From Kitasatospora phosalacinea (lineage in GTDB: Bacteria; Actinomycetota; Actinomycetes; Streptomycetales; Streptomycetaceae), in assembly GCF_000716545.1 (NCBI RefSeq), contig NZ_JNWZ01000113.1, forward strand, positions 1 to 9,870: a stretch of DNA of 9,870 nucleotides. The letters run 5' to 3'. Position 1 is the stretch's first letter. Every line of letters starts with the position of its first letter. Positions 5,930 to 9,870 of the stretch are shown here, piece after piece. Made by a program: the position numbers and the translations under genes. Under the pieces are notes generated by a model. It did not search any database, was not told the DNA's origin, and saw only the letters and a program-made list of their open reading frames with translations.

Positions 5930-5952
5930 GGGAGCACCGTAATGCGGCTCCC
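5930..5952 (-). promoter_or_regulatory. Inverted repeat in the multicopper oxidase leader
   Basis: GGGAGC (5930-5935) and GCTCCC (5947-5952) form a 6-bp inverted repeat with an 11-base centre, ending three bases before the GTG. The GGAG nearest the start lies inside its distal arm, too far (about 20 bases) for normal use. An AGGAG lies further upstream, about 29 bases from the start. An operator or an RNA hairpin affecting initiation is possible; chance is not excluded. Confidence 0.3.
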
Positions 5953-6618
5953 CGGCCAACTCTCCTGTTCTCAGGGGGGTTTCGGGGCTGCCTCAGGGAC
6001 GGATCAGGTGGGTCCCGCACGGCCCCGGCCCGCTGACCCGGGCGTTGGCGGCCGGAGGGGAAGACGAGCGGTCGGGCGGGTGGGCGGCCGGAGGGTTGAA
6101 GGGCTGCCAGCGTCATGCGCTGGACTCGGCATCGCACCGGACTTCGACCGCACCACCGCCATCTCCACCGGAAACGTCAGCTGATCACAGCGCCCAGAGG
6201 GGGGAGCAAGGGCTACCGCTTCCCCGATGGGCAGAGCACCTCGGAGCGAAGACGGACTCCCACCGTGGACAGGCCGACACGGATCCCCAGCGCGGCCTGT
6301 CCGCTCCGGTCAGGCACCCGCTTGCAAGCCGGATCGGGCGGGCGTGCGGATGCGCGGCGCTGTGGAGATGGCGAGCGGGAACGGCGAAGGGGTGGGCCGT
6401 GGCGGCCCGCCTACCACCCTGCCCCGCGGCGAGGCGGACCGGTTTCTGTGCGAACATTCGGCACAATGAGTGATTGCACCGTTACAGTCGATCACTGTGA
6501 AGGCAGGCAGCGGATTCCCGTCCCACCGGGAGTTGTCACCGATCCCGCGCACTGCCCGCGATCGCGTTGGGCTGTGGCGGGCCCGTGAACAACACCTACG
6601 CAGAGGCGGTAATGCCCC
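5953..6618. other. Long intergenic region between two divergent genes
   Basis: About 670 bases separate the oxidase and hydrolase starts. They must hold both promoters, but I cannot place a convincing -35/-10 pair. Visible structure: a 13-base direct repeat GGCGGCCGGAGGG at 6047 and 6083, spaced 36 bases, and an inverted repeat AGTGAT/ATCACT at 6469-6496. A 40-codon reading at 6466-6588 has no ribosome site and is not called. Confidence 0.4.
6469..6496. promoter_or_regulatory. Possible operator upstream of the alpha/beta hydrolase
   Basis: AGTGAT (6469-6474) and ATCACT (6491-6496) are exact reverse complements separated by 16 bases. They lie about 125 bases before the hydrolase start, in a locally more AT-rich patch. 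Dimeric repressor sites look like this, but arms of six bases can arise by chance. Confidence 0.25.
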
Positions 6619-7950
6619 ATGGCACAGGAAGCAAGGATCGACGTCGAGCTGACGTGGACGCGGACCGAGGAGGAGTCCTCGGCGGACAAGGCGGCGGAGT
6701 TCGCCAAGAACCTGCCGCAGGGCCCCTGGTTCGGCACGCCGATGGGCACGGCGCGCGCCGGTGACCGGCAGCCGAACCACACCTGGCAGCTGCAGTCCGC
6801 CCGGCCGTACCAGGGGCGGCTGGCCACCGGGGAGGCTGCGGTCTACCTCGCCGACGGCCACGACGCGCTGGAGCGGCCGTTCATCTTCGCGGACGGCTTC
6901 AACTACGGACGCAGTGACCTGCCAGGGCTGTTCGCCCACTTCAACGCGCCTTACCCGGGCGGCAGCACGGGCTTCCTCGACCAGCTGCTCACCGCGGGCG
7001 TCGACGTCGTCCTGGTGGGCTTCGAAGAGCGGCACACCTACATCCAGGCCAACGCCGGCGTGGTCATCAGCGCCATCCAACAGGCCATCCAGGACAGGCG
7101 CGGCGACGAACCGCTGATCGTCGGCGGTGTCAGCATGGGCGGACTCATCACCCGCTACGCCCTCGCCGAGATGGAGGACCAGCACCAGGACCACCAGACC
7201 GCCACCTACCTCTCGTGGGACTCTCCGCACAACGGCGCCTGGATCCCGCTGGTCCTGCAGCAGATGGCCTACTTCTTCGAATCGCTGCCGGCCAAGCCCG
7301 GCGAGGTCAAGGAAGCCGAGCTGATCAGGAGCCCCGCCGCGCAGCAGCTGCTGTACGCGTGGGTCCCGAACGCGAAGTACTCGGGTCCCGTCACCACCTC
7401 CAGTGACCTGCGCAAGCAGTTCCTGGACGACCTGCGCAACCTCGGCCAGTTCCCGCAGCGGCCGCGCAAGCTGGGCGTGGCCAACGGCACCGGCAACGGT
7501 ACCGGCCGCAACCTGCCGCCCGGCAAGGAGGTGTTCAAGCGGCAGGTGCCGCTGGTCGTCTACGCCCAGGCGAACCTCCAGCCCGACGGCGGCGAGCGCA
7601 AGCCGATCGGTGAGATGCGGGCCGCCGGCCAGGTGCGACGGGGCTTCACCTCGTACGTCCCCGGCCTCGACGGCGCGCCCGGCGGCACCCTCGACTCCTT
7701 CGGCAAGATCGCCGCGGCACTCGGGGCCGACATCCCGCAGGAGTACGGGTTCAGCTGCTTCGTCCCCTCCGTGAGCGCGGTCGCGCTGGACTACGACCCG
7801 GCCGAATGGGACGTCAACCCGTACGAGAAGGTCGAGGCGGCCGGGGAGAAGAGCGCGCTCGACGAGTTCACGTGCGACTGCGAGAACACCGTGCACGGCC
7901 AGGTGACCAAGACACTGGTCGACTGGATCGTGGAGCGAATCATCCACTGA
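6619..7950 (+). CDS. Alpha/beta-hydrolase (lipase/esterase-like), 443 aa
   Basis: It is likely a serine hydrolase acting on an ester or acyl substrate. The strand-elbow-helix LIVGGVSMGGLITRYA places the nucleophile at Ser172 (GVSMG), a GxSxG motif. A following strand gives LSWDSPHNGAW (201 onward), similar to the TxDTPHxG block of PGAP1-like and other lipases. His426 in ENTVHGQVTKT near the C-terminus fits the catalytic His. The acidic triad member is not certain. The core PFIFADGFNYG (residues 87-97) is the usual oxyanion-hole strand. About 80 residues precede the fold. There is no signal peptide or membrane segment, so a cytosolic site is inferred, unusual for a lipase. ATG 6619 has only a weak AGAGG site 12 bases upstream. 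The gene is monocistronic and followed by a GC hairpin at 8018-8043. Natural substrate unknown. Confidence 0.85.
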   Translation: MAQEARIDVELTWTRTEEESSADKAAEFAKNLPQGPWFGTPMGTARAGDRQPNHTWQLQSARPYQGRLATGEAAVYLADGHDALERPFIFADGFNYGRSDLPGLFAHFNAPYPGGSTGFLDQLLTAGVDVVLVGFEERHTYIQANAGVVISAIQQAIQDRRGDEPLIVGGVSMGGLITRYALAEMEDQHQDHQTATYLSWDSPHNGAWIPLVLQQMAYFFESLPAKPGEVKEAELIRSPAAQQLLYAWVPNAKYSGPVTTSSDLRKQFLDDLRNLGQFPQRPRKLGVANGTGNGTGRNLPPGKEVFKRQVPLVVYAQANLQPDGGERKPIGEMRAAGQVRRGFTSYVPGLDGAPGGTLDSFGKIAAALGADIPQEYGFSCFVPSVSAVALDYDPAEWDVNPYEKVEAAGEKSALDEFTCDCENTVHGQVTKTLVDWIVERIIH

Positions 7951-8017
7951 CGCCACCAGCGCGGACGGCGCCGGCCACCGGCGAGCCACCCACTGCACTG
8001 CAGCACCCGGATCGGCG

Positions 8018-8043
8018 AAGGGGGGGGCGGGCCCGCCCCCCTT
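8018..8043. terminator. Bidirectional terminator-like hairpin
   Basis: GGGGGGC GGG (8022-8031) pairs perfectly with CCC GCCCCCC (8032-8041), flanked by AA on one side and TT on the other. It lies between the convergent ends of the hydrolase (7950) and the SUMF1-domain gene (8233) and could stop transcription from both sides. The centre GGGCCC has no free loop, so the tip must open by a few pairs. Confidence 0.6.
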
Positions 8044-8232
8044 CCATCGATGTTCCGCTTCCCGGGCGACCGAACGGCCGCCCCCGGCAGGGCCGCGATC
8101 AACCCGTGGCCGTACCGCACCGGTCGGCAGTGGGTGGGTGACTTGGTGGTCGGCTCCGGAAGTCCTTCGGAGGCTGACTTCGAAGCCTCCACCAGCACGC
8201 CCGCAGCGGGCGGGCCGGGCATCCCAAGACGA

Positions 8233-8907
<675 letters not shown>

Positions 8908-8962
8908 ACTTCGAGGACGCTACCGGGCCCTCCTGGACCGGATACGGCAGGCTGCGACCGAT

Positions 8963-9340
8963 GTGATCCACTCATCTCGATCGGCCTGCCTGCCTTGCCC
9001 GTTGCCACCGCCCGTCCGATCACCTTGCACGCTGCCGAGCGCAATCGGAACCGTCGAGCGCCCCGGCCAGGGCGCGCGGCTGCGCCTGTTCCGGAGCAGC
9101 GCCCCCACCACCGCGCCGCTCCCTGACGCGGCCACCACAGCGGCCCAGCCGTCCGCCGCCGACCTCACCAGCGACGACCTGCACTTCCTGCACTCCCACG
9201 GACTCACCGTCCACGAAGCCGCCGAGCACGGCCCGGTACCGCACCTGCCCTTCAGCGGCTACACACCCGCGGGCCTGCCCATCCGCATCCCGCGCCGCAC
9301 ACGCCCACCCCGACGGGCCACCCGCCCGTCCACGAACTGA
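8963..9340 (+). CDS. Hypothetical protein, start uncertain (possibly 5'-truncated)
   Basis: I do not recognise the family. Strong G/C-ending codon use runs from about 9050 to TGA 9338-9340, giving a convincing C-terminal 95 residues. They comprise an Ala/Thr/Pro-rich linker, then ADLTSDDLHFLHSHGLTVHE with AAEHGPVPHLPF, then a basic tail IRIPRRTRPPRR. The DDLHFLHSHGLTVHEAAEHG stretch looks like a small helix-turn-helix or recognition fold. No start with a ribosome site fits: the first usable in-frame codon downstream of the divergent gene is GTG 8963, whose following sequence does not look coding. A lost 5' end or a frameshift near 9040 is likely. It lies 37 bases before the sigma-like gene on the same strand and probably shares its transcript. 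Confidence 0.45.
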   Translation: MIHSSRSACLPCPLPPPVRSPCTLPSAIGTVERPGQGARLRLFRSSAPTTAPLPDAATTAAQPSAADLTSDDLHFLHSHGLTVHEAAEHGPVPHLPFSGYTPAGLPIRIPRRTRPPRRATRPSTN

Positions 9341-9377
9341 CACCCCGTCCGCCCCGCCGACCCAAGGGGCCACCACC

Positions 9378-9773
9378 ATGCCTGTCCGCACCGCCCGCCC
9401 GCACCGCCGCCTCGACCTGACCGCCCCCTACGACCTCCACCACTACAACTACCTGCGCTACGCCGAACTGCTCCTGCGCGCCGACGACGCCTTCGACGCC
9501 CTCGCCGAGATCCGGCAGCACGTCCTGTCCACTGCCAGCCCCGCCGCCTGCGCCTGGCAGGCGGTCCGCGACCACGTCCGGGCCCTGGCCGACCCCGCCC
9601 GGCTGCGGCCCACCGCCCACCTGGAGCCGCCCCAGCAAGACGCCCTGCTCCTGCACACCGTCCTCAACCTGCCCCTGGACGTGGTCGCGGACCTCACCGG
9701 AGCCGAAGCCGCCACCACCCACGTCCACCTGCGCGCCCTCACTGCCCGTACCGACCGCCCGAAACCCCGCTGA
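9378..9773 (+). CDS. Sigma-70 region 4-like protein (131 aa)
   Basis: The C-terminal part, LEPPQQDALLLHTVLNLPLD then VVADLTGAEAATTHVHLRAL (residues 82-121), matches the layout of sigma-factor region 4: a helix with the DALLLHxVLxLPLxxVAxLTG signature, then a DNA-recognition helix. The N-terminal half (YDLHHYNYLRYAELLLRADD) is helical but lacks a recognisable region 2 for core polymerase and -10 binding. A stand-alone initiator is therefore unlikely; a regulator or a sigma-like adaptor is a fair inference. ATG 9378 is supported by AAGGGG at 9364-9369, eight bases upstream. It follows the 9340 gene by 37 bases. Such small sigma-4-only proteins are common on actinomycete accessory DNA. Confidence 0.7.
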   Translation: MPVRTARPHRRLDLTAPYDLHHYNYLRYAELLLRADDAFDALAEIRQHVLSTASPAACAWQAVRDHVRALADPARLRPTAHLEPPQQDALLLHTVLNLPLDVVADLTGAEAATTHVHLRALTARTDRPKPR

Positions 9774-9870
9774 TCCGGCCGAACCGGGCCGACCGGGCCG
9801 CAGCGCACTTGCCTGGCACCGGCGAGCGCCTGGTCGCCGCCGTCACCGCCCAGGCCGTGTCCGCTGCTGC

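Noticed and set aside
5127..5942. A 271-codon plus-strand reading antisense to the multicopper oxidase
   Set aside because: The oxidase has all copper motifs on the minus strand; the antisense text is its shadow.
6466..6588. A 40-codon plus reading with several Cys
   Set aside because: There is no ribosome site before the ATG and no recognisable zinc pattern; it lies in the probable promoter region of the hydrolase.
6310..7998. A 562-codon minus-strand reading opposite the hydrolase
   Set aside because: It is longer than the hydrolase frame, but the plus strand has GxSxG, DSPHNG and a C-terminal His. The minus text shows only Val/Gly/Leu-rich mirror composition.
9782..9870. Possible start of a further plus-strand gene at the right edge
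   Set aside because: The frame is open with good codon pattern, but only about 30 codons are visible and no start with a ribosome site or motif can be identified.

Overview
The window is very GC-rich. Its recognisable genes end most codons in G or C and use Shine-Dalgarno sites such as GAGGAGGAG and AGGAGAAGG. This fits a streptomycete-type actinomycete (Streptomyces or Kitasatospora). It is accessory DNA: two transposase remnants, one apparent transposon end, a pair of IS ends around a passenger gene, one frameshifted gene and long stretches with no convincing gene. A Tap-like HTH remnant hints at, but does not prove, subtelomeric or linear-plasmid DNA.

Layout. 1-195: the last 17 codons of an unidentified gene, then an array of 20-bp-spaced repeats that reads like the right end of a multi-site (Mu/IS21/Tn7-like) transposon. 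196-968: no confident gene; a 12-bp x 5 tandem repeat and probable decayed coding DNA. 969-1151: a small basic protein with a good ribosome site and a terminator-like hairpin after it. 1513-2405: an 893-bp segment bounded by 25-bp near-perfect inverted repeats (22/25). It holds a scrap of an IS5-family transposase at one end and, where the rest of the transposase should be, an intact 184-aa gene of unknown function. 2410-2686: three hairpins. 2687-3280: nicotinamidase (pncA) on the minus strand. 3425-4207: a frameshifted HTH/Zn-finger gene whose 3' end is cut by a second transposase remnant (4204-4380). 4422-5927: a CueO-like multicopper oxidase with a Tat-type lipoprotein signal, minus strand. 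5928-6618: long leader or intergenic region. 6619-7950: a cytosolic-looking alpha/beta hydrolase, plus strand. 8233-8907: a SUMF1/DUF323-domain protein, minus strand, convergent with the hydrolase across a strong GC hairpin. 8963-9773: two plus-strand genes, an unrecognised ORF with uncertain start and a protein resembling sigma factor region 4.

Apart from the last pair, the genes do not form one operon or pathway: PncA serves NAD salvage, the oxidase copper or phenolic oxidation outside the membrane, the hydrolase ester chemistry. The shared theme is insertion and decay of mobile DNA between single-gene units. The most unusual object is the 1513-2405 cassette, where an unknown gene sits inside a pair of IS ends.
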